In this document: piece by piece, positions 6,702 through 6,817 of the stretch | Layout of the letters: every line of letters starts with the position of its first letter | How positions within the stretch are numbered: the first letter of the stretch is position 1 | DNA from: an uncultured Prevotella sp. | GTDB taxonomy: Bacteria > Bacteroidota > Bacteroidia > Bacteroidales > Bacteroidaceae | DNA length: 6,817 bases | NCBI GenBank assembly: GCA_900553465.1 | Contig: USDT01000056.1 | Coordinates: 1 to 6,817 of the forward strand | Direction: 5' to 3' | Translations under genes and position numbers: made by a program | Notes under the pieces: generated by a model | Told to the model about the DNA's origin: nothing | The model's database searches: none | Seen by the model: only the letters and a program-made list of their open reading frames with translations

Positions 6702-6817
6702 GCCTGACGCCTCTCGACCGCTGTTTTGCATGGTCACAGAGTGCGGTTTGTGGTTATGTGTGAAGGGGACTTCTATAAATTAAATCCCTGATTATAAGTT
6801 GCATAAGCGGATAAAAT
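6702..6817 (+). other. Long untranslated leader running off the right edge
   Basis: After the promoter no open frame of useful length begins: the ATG at 6699 stops after two codons, and the ATG near 6730 gives 17 residues before TAA. The leader is therefore at least 115 nt, ending in an AT-rich, purine-rich stretch (GCGGATAAAAT) that may lie close to the start of the next gene. Confidence 0.45.

Overview
The window looks like chromosomal DNA of a Bacteroidales bacterium, probably Prevotella or a close relative. This rests on three things. Both protein families are typical of that order. The candidate promoters fit the Bacteroidetes pattern (TTTG, about 19 nt, then TAnnTTTG) rather than the E. 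coli one. The starts lack a clear Shine-Dalgarno and the main one sits behind an A-rich stretch. The genes look GC-richer than the AT-rich gaps between them. Species cannot be fixed from this sequence.

Layout. Positions 1-333 hold no convincing gene, but contain a strong terminator hairpin (262-292) for the leftward gene that follows. Positions 334-2745 (minus strand) encode an 803-residue outer-membrane beta-barrel protein of the TonB-dependent-receptor-like type (carboxypeptidase-D-like regulatory domain, plug, barrel). A 667-bp divergent intergenic region (2746-3412) separates it from a rightward gene. That region contains two full copies and one partial copy of an 88-bp tandem repeat, each starting with a minus-strand promoter-like -7 element, then a large imperfect inverted repeat, then candidate rightward promoters. 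Positions 3413-6226 (plus strand) encode a 937-residue secreted protein with a GH36/GH27-like glycoside hydrolase layout and an apparent concanavalin-like domain inserted in its N-terminal beta-sandwich. Its terminator lies at 6421-6458. The last ~360 bp hold a possible operator, a good rightward promoter (6669-6696) and at least 115 nt of leader for a gene beyond the window.

How the parts may work together (inference): the hydrolase would be exported to the periplasm or cell surface and act on a glycan, while the divergently transcribed barrel is an envelope protein that may move or sense a ligand. The operator-plus-promoter at the right edge would suit the start of another envelope or polysaccharide-utilisation operon. 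No SusC/SusD pair, CRISPR array, rRNA or tRNA gene, or transposase was seen. The most unusual features are the tandemly duplicated promoter-bearing repeat, the domain insertion in the hydrolase, and the hydrolase itself, whose specificity cannot be assigned from sequence.
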